Assembly: GCF_001937665.1 (NCBI RefSeq)
Contig: NZ_MSKL01000020.1
Coordinates: 1 to 64,000, forward strand
From: Actinomyces oris
GTDB lineage: Bacteria > Actinomycetota > Actinomycetes > Actinomycetales > Actinomycetaceae
DNA: 64,000 bases
Direction: 5' to 3'
The position numbers and the translations under genes were made by a program. This document shows, piece by piece, positions 31,265 through 39,465 of this stretch; positions within the stretch are counted from its first letter, which is position 1, and each line of letters begins with the position of its first letter. Below the pieces are notes generated by a model that was given only the letters and a program-made list of their open reading frames with translations, had not been told where the DNA came from and ran no database searches.

Positions 31265-31388
31265 GCCGGGGACATTTCTTCACGACTGGGGGCATTCGAC
31301 GCCGTCGGGGACAGGAATCCTGTTCCCGAACGCGCAGGATGGCCCCGGTCGGAACGACACGCACCCGGCCGCGTGGAATGTCCCCCTC
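31265..31388. repeat. GGGGAC periodic palindromic repeat, copy A
   Basis: Left half-sites GGGGACA at 31268, GGGGGCA at 31288 and GGGGACA at 31307. Core palindrome CGGGGACAGGA-A-TCCTGTTCCCG at 31306-31328 (one mismatch). Right half-sites at about 31322, 31341 and 31380. Spacing is 20 and 19 on the left, 19 and 39 on the right. The segment GACACGCACCCGGCC between the last two right sites is shared with copies B and D. It lies just after purL. Confidence 0.7.
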
Positions 31389-31420
31389 AGTCCGCCCTGC
31401 TGAGTAGGCGTCGCGCCTCC

Positions 31421-31945
31421 CTACCGCGCCACCTCAAGTGTCGACATGTGACGGTTGAGTGCCACCGCGGAGGCGAGGAGCACCACTGCAGGGGGGACGT
31501 TCACCAGGTGGAGCCCGTCGTACCAGATGACGGGGCCGGGTGCCCCCGTCATGGCGAGGTAAGTCAGTGAGACTGACAGGGAGATGCCGGCCAGAACCAT
31601 GCTGAGGGCGGCCGCGCCCACTGCGCGGTCGGCTACGGCGAGATATATCGCTGTAAGCGTGCCGATGCCGGCCAGGATCAGGATCACGCCATTCATCGTC
31701 GCCGGGAGGCCAAGATCGACGGAGCTCGCCAGTCGGTGTTCGTAGTCCTGTGCAGACTCGTTGGAGCCATTGACGAAGCCATAGGACATCGTGGCGCCCA
31801 CCACCTGAGCTCCCCAGGCAATCAATGGGATCGAGGCCCACACAGTGGTCGAACGGCTGCGTCGCGAGAAGATGGGGTCGGCTGAATCGCCGGAGGGCGA
31901 GGAGGCTGCCGAATCCTCGGAGGAGGGGACTGCAGAAGATGTCAT
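31421..31945 (-). CDS. Four-helix membrane protein, uncharacterised
   Basis: 174 residues: a Ser/Asp-rich cytoplasmic head (1-30) and then four hydrophobic helices (about 35-57, 79-102, 107-130, 142-163). The first extracellular loop is acidic (NGSNESAQDYEHRLASSVDLG). Not recognised. It is divergent from the VOC gene at 32001 with only 55 bp between, and its 3' end faces repeat copy A. Confidence 0.7.
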   Translation of the reverse strand: MTSSAVPSSEDSAASSPSGDSADPIFSRRSRSTTVWASIPLIAWGAQVVGATMSYGFVNGSNESAQDYEHRLASSVDLGLPATMNGVILILAGIGTLTAIYLAVADRAVGAAALSMVLAGISLSVSLTYLAMTGAPGPVIWYDGLHLVNVPPAVVLLASAVALNRHMSTLEVAR

Positions 31946-32000
31946 GGCTGGATCCTGTCAATGTGCCCACCGTGCATCAACCAGTGGCTAGCCTGGAGGC

Positions 32001-32393
32001 ATGATCGATCATGCCTCTGTGAGTGTCAGTGATCCGGCGGCCTCGAAGGCCTTCTACGAGGCGGCGCTCGCTCCGCTGGGCTACCGCGTGGTCATGGAGT
32101 TCGGGCCCGTCACCGGACTGGGTGGGCCAGTTCCCGGCGCGCCGGAGGACGCTCCGGTCCACGCGGACCTGTGGCTGGCCCCGGCGGAGAGCCCGACGCC
32201 CTGCCATATCGCTGTGGCGGCGTCGTCGACGGCGCAGGTGGACGCCTTCCATGAGGCGGCCCTGGCAGCGGGCGGCACCGAAAACGGCGGCCCCGGCGAG
32301 CGCCCGCACTACCATCCCGGCTACTACGGGGCCTTCGTCCTCGACCCCGACGGCAACAACCTCGAGGCCGTCTTCCACGGCGCCGGCAACTGA
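32001..32393 (+). CDS. VOC (glyoxalase/bleomycin-resistance-like) protein
   Basis: 130 residues, one VOC domain: MIDHASVSVSDPAASKAFYEAALAPLGYRV at the start, CHIAVAASS in the middle and GAFVLDPDGNNLEAVFHG at the end. This is the subgroup often annotated as glyoxalase-like, with a metal site suggested by His3, His73-type and the final Glu. Substrate unknown. GGAGGC precedes the ATG by a few bases. Confidence 0.9.
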   Translation: MIDHASVSVSDPAASKAFYEAALAPLGYRVVMEFGPVTGLGGPVPGAPEDAPVHADLWLAPAESPTPCHIAVAASSTAQVDAFHEAALAAGGTENGGPGERPHYHPGYYGAFVLDPDGNNLEAVFHGAGN

Positions 32394-32456
32394 CCGCCGA
32401 CTGTGTGACCCTGACTGCGGACTGTGCACCTCAGTTCCGCTGCCTGAGTCCACCTC

Positions 32457-32580
32457 GTCGGGGACATTTCTGTACCGCCGGGGACGTTCTGCGCGTTCGG
32501 GGACGGGATTGCTGTCCCCGACGGCGTCGCATGCCCCCGGCCGGAACGACACGCACCCGGCCGCGTGGAATGCCCCCGGC
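32457..32580. repeat. GGGGAC periodic palindromic repeat, copy B
   Basis: Left half-sites at 32460, 32480 and 32499. Core palindrome CGGGGACGGGA..CTGTCCCCG at 32498-32520. Right half-sites at 32513, 32532 and 32571. Spacing (20, 19; 19, 39) is the same as copy A although the half-sites have drifted. The GACACGCACCCGGCCGCGTG segment before the last site is identical to copy A. Confidence 0.7.
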
Positions 32581-32653
32581 CGGTACTCGCCGTGGATGTC
32601 GCGGCGGGGCTGGGGCCAGGGGCGCCGTGGCGAGGCGAATCGAGCAGACTCGT

Positions 32654-32848
32654 CTACCGTCCGGCCCCGGTACGGGTGCTCCCGCCGGTGATCAGCGCGG
32701 AGACGGTGCGCGTGACGCCGATGAGCACCAGGCAGAGAATGCCGGCGAGGGCGGTGGTCAGGACGTTCTTGAGCCAACGACGTCCGAGACTCTCACCGTC
32801 GGAGGCGAGGGCCTGACGCGTGGGGCGGGAGGTCGTGATCGCGGTCAT
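32654..32848 (-). CDS. Small single-pass membrane protein (possible)
   Basis: 64 residues from ATG 32848, with CTGGAGTC just upstream. Basic, polar N-terminus (MTAITTSRPTRQALASDGESLGRRWLKN), one hydrophobic helix (about 31-50, LTTALAGILCLVLIGVTRTV) and a short Gly/Thr/Arg tail. Not recognised. Codon use and ribosome site look acceptable, but a protein this short could be chance. Confidence 0.45.
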   Translation of the reverse strand: MTAITTSRPTRQALASDGESLGRRWLKNVLTTALAGILCLVLIGVTRTVSALITGGSTRTGAGR

Positions 32849-33032
32849 GACTCCAGCCTGCGTGAGCGGTGGCCCAGGGCGCATCGGGCCGACGAATGAT
32901 TCTGCGCCGTCCTCTATCCCTCTGAAGGAAGGCGGAGCGCGGCACGCTTCCTACCTGAGCTGGAGGATGTGCCCGCTGGTGGCGGTCCCTGCTGGAAACT
33001 GCGTCTGTCCTGGTGTCTCGAGCCCGCCGTCG

Positions 33033-33155
33033 TCGTGGACATTTCCTCGCGTTCGGGGACGTCTGACGCCTGTGGGGACAGGAATCCCGTCCCCGAACGC
33101 GCAGAACGTCCCCGTCGGGAGGCGAATGCACCCGGCTGCGCGGAATGTCCCCGTC
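33033..33155. repeat. GGGGAC periodic palindromic repeat, copy C
   Basis: Left half-sites at 33036 (TGGAC, degenerate), 33055 and 33074. Core GGGGACAGGA-A-TCCCGTCCCC at 33074-33094. Right half-sites at 33088, 33107 and 33146. Spacing is 19, 19 on the left and 19, 39 on the right. It sits in a 640-bp stretch (32849-33490) in which I see no convincing gene. A minus-strand reading frame (about 33145-33263) could be a gene remnant or chance. Confidence 0.65.
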
Positions 33156-33490
33156 AGCGTTGGTGGTGGCCCGGAGTGCGGTGGGGGCGGTGGTGGGCTC
33201 GGACAGTGTCTGTACCGATATCGACGCCGCCTCTGCGACAGCGGCTGACAATTCTTCGGGCATCTCGGGAAGATATCGAAGTGGTGGGCGAGTCGGTCAT
33301 CGCCGACGGCGCAACGCCCTCCTGCGCCCTCCCGAACGGACCGTGGTGGCGCGGAAGGAGGCGCCTCAGCGTGTCGTGCACTCGGCGTGGCGCCCTCTCA
33401 GCCCTGGATTTGCCAGATATCACTCAGGTAACTGCTCGCAATCGGCTCAAGATGCCGCAGATACCTCGCAGAGATCTCTAGACTTCAACC

Positions 33491-36400
33491 ATGACTGTGC
33501 CTTCAGAGACCTCGGGGACGATCGACCCTCGCGAGGTGTCACTGTATGCCGGCCACTTCGACGCGCTGTGGGGTGTGGCCTGGAGCCCGGATGGCACGCG
33601 GCTCCTGTCCGGATCGCACGACGGCACGGCTCGCGTCTGGGACGCGAATCGCGGTACCGAGCTGTTCGCACTGGCCGGCCCCAGCCTGTCCATCAGCGCA
33701 GTGGCCTGGAGCCCCGATGGCACGCGGCTCCTCACTGCGGCGGAGGATCACAGCGTCCGCGTCTGGGACGCGACCACCGGTGCCGACCTGCTGACCCTGG
33801 GGGTCGGCGGCTCCGGTGTCGGTGGGGCGGTGGCCTGGAGCCCCGACTCCACCCGCATCCTCACCAGCTTCGACGATGCCTCGGCCCGCATCTGGGACGC
33901 CTCCAGTGGTCAGGTGGTGCGCACGCTGTCGGGGCACACGGAGCACCTCACCGCGGTGTCGTGGAGCCCGGACGGGACTCGCGTGGCCACTGCCTCCGAC
34001 GACGGCACGGCCCGGGTCTGGGACGTCACCACCGGCACTGAGCTGCTGCGCGTGGGCCCCATGGCCTTCGTGGGGCGCGGCGCCACCATGGGGCCCGACG
34101 GCAGGCCGACCCACGTCGGCCCGATCGAGCCGATGACCGGCCTGTCATGGAGCCCGGACTCGCGCCGCATCATCACCGCCTTCGACTCGGCCGAGCCCCG
34201 GGTCTGGGACGCCGCCACCGGCGAGGAGGTCCTCAGCCTCCACGGTCGCGAACGCCGCTGGGTCAGCGTCGTCTCGTGGAGCCCTGACGGCAGTCGCATC
34301 ATCACTGACGACATCTCCGGCACCACCGCCCACATCTGGGACGCCTCCACCGGCGAGGAGGTGCTCAGCCTGCGCGGCCACCACCAGTGGGCCTGCGCCC
34401 TGGCCTGGAGCCCGGACTCGAGTCGCGTGGCCACCGGCTCGCACGACGACACCGTGCGCATCTGGGACGCCGCCACCGGCCAGACCCAGTTCGTCCTGGG
34501 GGCAGGCAACTCCGTCGAGACCGTCTCCTGGAGCCCCGACGGCACCAAGCTCACTATCGGCGCCAAGATCGGTGGCAACCGCGTCTGGGATGCCACCACC
34601 GGCGAGCCGCGGCTCACGGTGGACAACGGCGCCCGGGAGCTGAGCGAGGTCGTCTGGAGCCCGGACGGCACCCGTCTGGCCACCTCCTCCTACCTCTCGC
34701 CGCGAGTCCTCATCCTCGACGCCTCCACCGGTGACGTGGTCCAGGCCCTGACCGCCGGCGAGGACGACGTCAACGACATCGCCTGGAGCCCGGACAGCGA
34801 GCGCATCCTCACCGGCCTGGGGGACGACCGTGCCGCGATCTGGGACGCCGTCCGCGGCGAGCGCCTCCTCACCCTTGAGGGGCACGGCGACATGATCACC
34901 TCGGTCGCCTGGAGCCCCAACGGTCAGCGCGCCCTGACCGGCTCCCAGGACGGGACGGCCCGCATCTGGGACGCCACCACCGGCGAGGTCATCCACACCT
35001 ACACCGGTAACTGGGTGCGCGACGTCGTGTGGACGCAAGGAGGCCCTCGCGTCGTCACTGGTAGCGCCGACGGCGCCGCCCACGTCTGGGACGTCATTAC
35101 CTCCGGCGAGCTCGTGACGCTGCGCGACGATGCCGCCATGGTCCGCTCCTACGCCTGGAGCCCCGACGGCGCCAGGGTGCTGGCCGGCTTCGACGACGGC
35201 GTCGTGCGCGTGTGGGACGAGGTCTCCGGCAAGATCGTCCTGTCCCTGGCGGGCCACCGCTTCGGCGTCACCGACGCGCAGTGGAGCCCCGACGGCACCC
35301 GGATCCTCACCGGTTCCGAGGACGGCACCGTGCGCCTGTGGGACGCCACCACCGGTGAGATGACCGGGCTGTTCCTGTGCTTCCTGCCTGACGGTGGGGT
35401 AGCCATCCTCGACGCCCCCTCCTTGAGCCTGCGCTCGGGCCCCGGGGAGGTCTGGGACTACCTCGGCCGTCCCGAGATTCTCGCCGGCCAGCTCACCCGC
35501 GTGGGCGTGGAGCGCCGCCAGTACCTCAACTCCGACCCGCTGCCCGAGGCTGTCGCGGAGCCGGCTCCGGCCGAGGCTGCCGGCGAGGAGCCGACGACGC
35601 AGGAGCCGGCCGAGGCGCTTCAGGTTCCCGAGTCCTCCGAGGCGCCGGTGGCCGACGCGCTCGGCGATTCCACTGACGCCCCCTCTGTCTCCTCCCAGAC
35701 CACGGAGCAGCACACTGAGCCGGCCCCGACCGCGCCCGGTGTCGCCACGGAGCAGCCCGTCGGTCCCCAGTCCGCTGAGGACGCCCCGGCTGAGGCGGAG
35801 GAGCCGTCGGCCCCTGCCGGCGAGCCTCTCGTCGAGGACGCTTCCGCTGAGACGCAGGCCCCGCAGGTCGAGGATTCCACCTCCGTCGAGACCGAGGGGA
35901 CCGAGAGTCCCGCGCCGGTCTCCGCCCCTGAGGTGGAGGACCCGGCCACTGATCACCAGGCCCGGCACGCGGCGCAGACCGCCCACACTCCGACCGAGGC
36001 CGCTGCGGCCCCCGACGCCGTCGGGCAGCCGGTCACGCAGGCCGAGACCGAGCCGGTCGCCGCGCCGACGGGGGAGACCCTCCTCGTCCATCCCTTCCCC
36101 GTGGACCAGGGCCTCGTGGACGGTGAGGTGAGTGCACCGGCCGTGACGCCGCCTCCGTTGGTTGAGATGCCTCAGGCCCCGGTTCTTCCCGAGGGGGACC
36201 AGCAGGAGCAGACCGAGGGGCAGCCCGTGCCGATCCCTGCCGAGACCAAGGAGGAGGCCGACGCCGAGACTGGCGCCCACACGCCTGCCGTCCCGGTGTA
36301 CGAGACGAGTTCGGCCGACAACGCGCGCCGGGCCCGACACGCCGCCACCACTGCACAGACCCCGGCCGACTCGGCCCCGGAGGAGGTCACCGAGGCCGGC

Positions 36401-37381
36401 GCCGAAGCGGCCGTCCACGGCGAGTCGGAGCTGGCCTCGCCGACCCAGGTGGTGCAGTCCTCCGGGACGGCCGAGTCCGCCTACGAGCCGGTGGCGATCC
36501 CCGCCGTCGAGCATGCCGGCGGTGAGCCCGTGGCCGCGCCCACCGGTGAGACCGTCGCCCCCGATCCGGCCGAGCTCGCCCTGACCCCGGCTGACGCCAC
36601 CGACCGCGAGGGCGATGAGATCACTCTCGACCTCTCCAAGGAGACCGGGGTGCAGACGCAGAAGGAGGCCCCTGAGGTCGAGGCCTCCGTCGAGGCGACG
36701 GTGCCGCCCGTCGCGGACACCGCCGATGCAGTGGATGCCGCAGGCCCGGGCGATGCCACCGACGCTGCCGCACCTGAGACGCCGGTGGCCTTCAGTGCTG
36801 AGGCCGCCTCCGCTCCGACCGCCTCAACGCCCGAGGGCGATTCCGAGGATCACACGGTGCCGGAGGCTCCGACCGACCAGGCCGACGAGGAGCACCCAGA
36901 CAGCCAGGAGAACCCGGTGAGGTCTCAGACGCCCGCGGAGGCTGAGGAGGCCGCCGAGGAGGAGGCCCCTGAGTCGGCCGAGTCCACTGAGCAGGCCGAG
37001 CCGACCCCGGCACCCTGGGGGAGTAAGGATCTGCGCCAGCGGATCTACACCGAGGTCCAGGAGTTCGTCGCCGCCATCGCACGCCGTGACGTCAACGAGC
37101 TGGCGAGCCGCTACGGCATCGCCGGCAACGACCTGGCCGACCTCGATGAGCAGCTGGAGGGCCTGTCGTCTCCCGCTTCGGACCTGACCCTCTACCCCGT
37201 GGAGCAGGCCGATGAGTACGTCGACGGCCACCACCGCCTGGACCTCAGCGAGCTGGAGGGTGGTGGCGTCGTCATCAGCAGCGAGCTGTGGGCCCATGAA
37301 GCAGCCTCCGGTGCGCGCCTCATCGCCCACTGGAACCCCATGGGGATCTACCCCTTCGACTTCCGCAACGTGAGTATGTGA
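33491..37381 (+). CDS. WD40 protein: 14 repeats, long disordered linker, C-terminal domain
   Basis: 1296 residues. Residues about 20-625 hold 14 WD40 repeats, each with a W(S)P(D/N)G-type strand and closing (V/I)WD, such as WSPDGTRLLSGSHDGTARVWD at the start and WSPDGTRILTGSEDGTVRLWD at the end. Repeats 8, 9 and 12 are the most divergent. Fourteen suits two seven-bladed propellers. Residues about 680-1170 are Pro/Glu/Ala/Thr-rich and low-complexity, with paired motifs (QARHAAQTAHTP and RARHAATTAQTP; EPVAAPTGET twice). The last 120 residues form a compact domain (LRQRIYTEVQEFVAAIARRDVNELASRYGI...). No signal peptide or transmembrane helix, so probably a cytoplasmic scaffold. Function unknown. 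Ends at a strong terminator. Confidence 0.85.
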   Translation: MTVPSETSGTIDPREVSLYAGHFDALWGVAWSPDGTRLLSGSHDGTARVWDANRGTELFALAGPSLSISAVAWSPDGTRLLTAAEDHSVRVWDATTGADLLTLGVGGSGVGGAVAWSPDSTRILTSFDDASARIWDASSGQVVRTLSGHTEHLTAVSWSPDGTRVATASDDGTARVWDVTTGTELLRVGPMAFVGRGATMGPDGRPTHVGPIEPMTGLSWSPDSRRIITAFDSAEPRVWDAATGEEVLSLHGRERRWVSVVSWSPDGSRIITDDISGTTAHIWDASTGEEVLSLRGHHQWACALAWSPDSSRVATGSHDDTVRIWDAATGQTQFVLGAGNSVETVSWSPDGTKLTIGAKIGGNRVWDATTGEPRLTVDNGARELSEVVWSPDGTRLATSSYLSPRVLILDASTGDVVQALTAGEDDVNDIAWSPDSERILTGLGDDRAAIWDAVRGERLLTLEGHGDMITSVAWSPNGQRALTGSQDGTARIWDATTGEVIHTYTGNWVRDVVWTQGGPRVVTGSADGAAHVWDVITSGELVTLRDDAAMVRSYAWSPDGARVLAGFDDGVVRVWDEVSGKIVLSLAGHRFGVTDAQWSPDGTRILTGSEDGTVRLWDATTGEMTGLFLCFLPDGGVAILDAPSLSLRSGPGEVWDYLGRPEILAGQLTRVGVERRQYLNSDPLPEAVAEPAPAEAAGEEPTTQEPAEALQVPESSEAPVADALGDSTDAPSVSSQTTEQHTEPAPTAPGVATEQPVGPQSAEDAPAEAEEPSAPAGEPLVEDASAETQAPQVEDSTSVETEGTESPAPVSAPEVEDPATDHQARHAAQTAHTPTEAAAAPDAVGQPVTQAETEPVAAPTGETLLVHPFPVDQGLVDGEVSAPAVTPPPLVEMPQAPVLPEGDQQEQTEGQPVPIPAETKEEADAETGAHTPAVPVYETSSADNARRARHAATTAQTPADSAPEEVTEAGAEAAVHGESELASPTQVVQSSGTAESAYEPVAIPAVEHAGGEPVAAPTGETVAPDPAELALTPADATDREGDEITLDLSKETGVQTQKEAPEVEASVEATVPPVADTADAVDAAGPGDATDAAAPETPVAFSAEAASAPTASTPEGDSEDHTVPEAPTDQADEEHPDSQENPVRSQTPAEAEEAAEEEAPESAESTEQAEPTPAPWGSKDLRQRIYTEVQEFVAAIARRDVNELASRYGIAGNDLADLDEQLEGLSSPASDLTLYPVEQADEYVDGHHRLDLSELEGGGVVISSELWAHEAASGARLIAHWNPMGIYPFDFRNVSM

Positions 37382-37416
37382 GTCATCTCCTGCGCGCCTC
37401 CCCGGCGCCCGGCATC

Positions 37417-37457
37417 TCGAGTGCGTCCCCGACCAGCAGGTACGGGGACGCACTCGA
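37417..37457 (+). terminator. Terminator after the WD40 gene
   Basis: TCGAGTGCGTCCCCG pairs perfectly with its complement over 15 bp around an 11-nt loop, 36 bp after the stop, followed by TTCT. Confidence 0.75.
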
Positions 37458-37577
37458 TTCTCGGGCGGGCCGAGGGGAGACGGGGATCGCTCAGGAGCTG
37501 CGCCGGAGGGTATGTGCCGGGGCTGTGAACCGCATAGACTGCCCGCCGTCAGTGTTATCCACCGAGAGGGGACATCT

Positions 37578-38315
37578 GTGTCGACGGCGCAGTACCCGGC
37601 ACGGGCCCGTGTCGCCGCCTGGGCAGTGCACATCTTGACCATGTCGGGACTGGTGTGGGCAAGCCTGGCCATGCTCGCTACCATCAACCCCCACCGCGAG
37701 TTCACATGGATGTGGGTCTGGCTGCTCGTAGCCCTCGTCGTCGACGGCGTTGACGGCACCCTGGCCCGGCGGGCCAGGGTCTCCGAGATCATCCCCTGGT
37801 TCGACGGCGGCATCGTGGACATCGTCGTCGACTACCTCACCTGGACCTTCATCCCCGCGGTCTTCATGTACGTGGCCCTGCCGATGGGGGGCAATCCGGT
37901 GGCGGGCCTGCTCATGGCCCTCATCCTGAGCTCGTCGATGTTCTGCTACGCCAACAAGCAGTGGAAGTCCACCGACTACTACTTCGTGGGCTTCCCGGCC
38001 GCCTGGAACATCGTGGCCCTCATGTTCTACGTGCTCCAGACCCCGGCGGTCTTCAACATCATCGTCACCCTCGTCTTCGTGGTGCTGACCCTGGTGCCCA
38101 CGCACTACGCGCACCCGGCCCGCGTCAAGCGCTTCCGCGCCCTCAACATCGGTGCGGTGGCGGTGTGGTTCCTGGCCACCTGCTGGCTGGTCGCGATCTA
38201 CCCCCACCGTCCCCTCAGCCTGGTCGCCATCGCCATTGTCTCCGGCGGGTGGTTCCTGCTCGCCGGAGTGCTGCGCTCGATCCGCGGGGCGGAATCGGCT
38301 GCGCCGACTGCCTAA
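37578..38315 (+). CDS. Phosphatidylcholine synthase-like CDP-alcohol phosphotransferase
   Basis: 245 residues from GTG 37578, with GAGAGGGGA upstream. The motif DGVDGTLARRARVSEIIPWF-DGGIVDIVVDYLTW is the CDP-alcohol phosphatidyltransferase signature in the form typical of Pcs (longer spacing before the Gly/Asp pairs). About eight hydrophobic helices cover the length. Pcs makes phosphatidylcholine directly from CDP-diacylglycerol and choline. Choline is plentiful in host tissue, which would suit a host-associated organism. Activity is inferred from family only. Its last 4 bp overlap the convergent gene at 38312. Confidence 0.82.
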   Translation: MSTAQYPARARVAAWAVHILTMSGLVWASLAMLATINPHREFTWMWVWLLVALVVDGVDGTLARRARVSEIIPWFDGGIVDIVVDYLTWTFIPAVFMYVALPMGGNPVAGLLMALILSSSMFCYANKQWKSTDYYFVGFPAAWNIVALMFYVLQTPAVFNIIVTLVFVVLTLVPTHYAHPARVKRFRALNIGAVAVWFLATCWLVAIYPHRPLSLVAIAIVSGGWFLLAGVLRSIRGAESAAPTA

Positions 38316-39313
38316 GCGTCCCCGGGGGCCCGCAGTCCCCGGGCGACGGCCACGTCCCGCAGCCAGCGCCCGCCCTCCAGCAGAACAGTGGTCAGCACCA
38401 GGCCGATGACCACCATGATGACCCAGCCGGGGTAGCGGTTGCCGTCGCCGTGGCTGCCCGCCAGGAAGAAGTACACGTAGGGCGCGATGAAGGTGATGAG
38501 GGTGACGAGGAACCCGGCGAAGCGGATGCGACGTCGCTTGCCCGCCACCATGGCGATGATGCCCCACGTGTAGGGCACGGCGGTGACGATGTCGATGGTC
38601 CACAGCACCCAGGGGTTGCCGCGGAAGCCGGGGGCGTAGATGGCCGGCAGCGCCCGCAGCGAGGAGTAGATGAACACTGTCGCGTAGGCGAGGAAGCGGG
38701 GGTTGTGCAGCAGCCGGACGATGCCGGCGCGTGGCACGAGGTCCACCTTCGCCTCCTGCAGGGCGGCCAGGGTGTGCCGGGAGACGCGCAGCGGGTCCGT
38801 CCCCTCCAGGACGGTACGCAGGTAGCTGATCTGCTCAGGTGTCCCGGTGGCCCACTCGTCCAGGAGATGGCGCGGACTCACGGCGACGACGACGGTGCCC
38901 TCACCCTCATCGGCCCCGTCGGCCCGAGGGGCCTCGATGTCCTCAGTCGCTTCCAGGGAGGCGATATGGACGAGGTGCTCACCCAGGACGGTCCGCAGCA
39001 GCCCCAGGCGCTCCCGGGGAACCTCGCTCAGCCACAGGCGCTGCCCATGCTCAACGGCCAGGGACAGCGCATGCCCCAGGGCCCAACCGCGCTCGTCGGG
39101 CGTGAGAAGCTCCTCGGGGGTGGAGATCTGGGCCAGCTCGGGCACCTCGGCGACGTTGAATCGCGTCAGATCGCCGACCCGGTCGACGGCCGCCACCGTC
39201 CGCAGGACCTCGGGATCCAGGACATGGCGTTGGGTGACGGACAACTCGGTGACGGAGCGCAGAGCCATCACGTCCATCACGGAGGAGCGGGGAGCAGGGG
39301 TGTGTTCGGGCAT
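38312..39313 (-). CDS. Uncharacterised membrane protein with cytoplasmic N-domain
   Basis: 333 residues from ATG 39313 (MPEHTPAPRSSVMDV). The first 200 residues are soluble and mixed alpha/beta, with an acidic stretch (TEDIEAPRADGADEGEGT). The rest has about four helices: roughly 209-228, 232-252, 258-280 and 294-313. Possible motif: YLRTVLEGTDPLRVSRHTL. Not recognised. Tail-to-tail overlap of 4 bp with the Pcs-like gene. The ribosome site is weak, so the exact start is uncertain. Confidence 0.7.
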   Translation of the reverse strand: MPEHTPAPRSSVMDVMALRSVTELSVTQRHVLDPEVLRTVAAVDRVGDLTRFNVAEVPELAQISTPEELLTPDERGWALGHALSLAVEHGQRLWLSEVPRERLGLLRTVLGEHLVHIASLEATEDIEAPRADGADEGEGTVVVAVSPRHLLDEWATGTPEQISYLRTVLEGTDPLRVSRHTLAALQEAKVDLVPRAGIVRLLHNPRFLAYATVFIYSSLRALPAIYAPGFRGNPWVLWTIDIVTAVPYTWGIIAMVAGKRRRIRFAGFLVTLITFIAPYVYFFLAGSHGDGNRYPGWVIMVVIGLVLTTVLLEGGRWLRDVAVARGLRAPGDA

Positions 39314-39465
39314 TGGGATGAGCCTAGAGGAGTGGGTGCCGGTTGTGTGCATCCTGTGAGTCGATACGGCTCACTCCTCACCCAGGAGGAGGAGCCTTCA
39401 ACCTGCCCTGGTGCCAGGGCGCAGTTGGGAGGGTGGGCCCAAGGGCCCAGGCCTAGGGTGGGTTC

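Noticed and set aside
33145-33263. Minus-strand frame MPEELSAAVAEAASISVQ... near repeat copy C
   Set aside because: The first 40 codons look protein-like, but the rest reads through the palindromic repeat; at most a gene remnant, not supportable.
33580-35345. Regular DNA repeats within the WD40 gene as a possible tandem-repeat or CRISPR array
   Set aside because: They are codon-level echoes of WD40 repeats in a continuous frame, with no identical repeat units or spacers.
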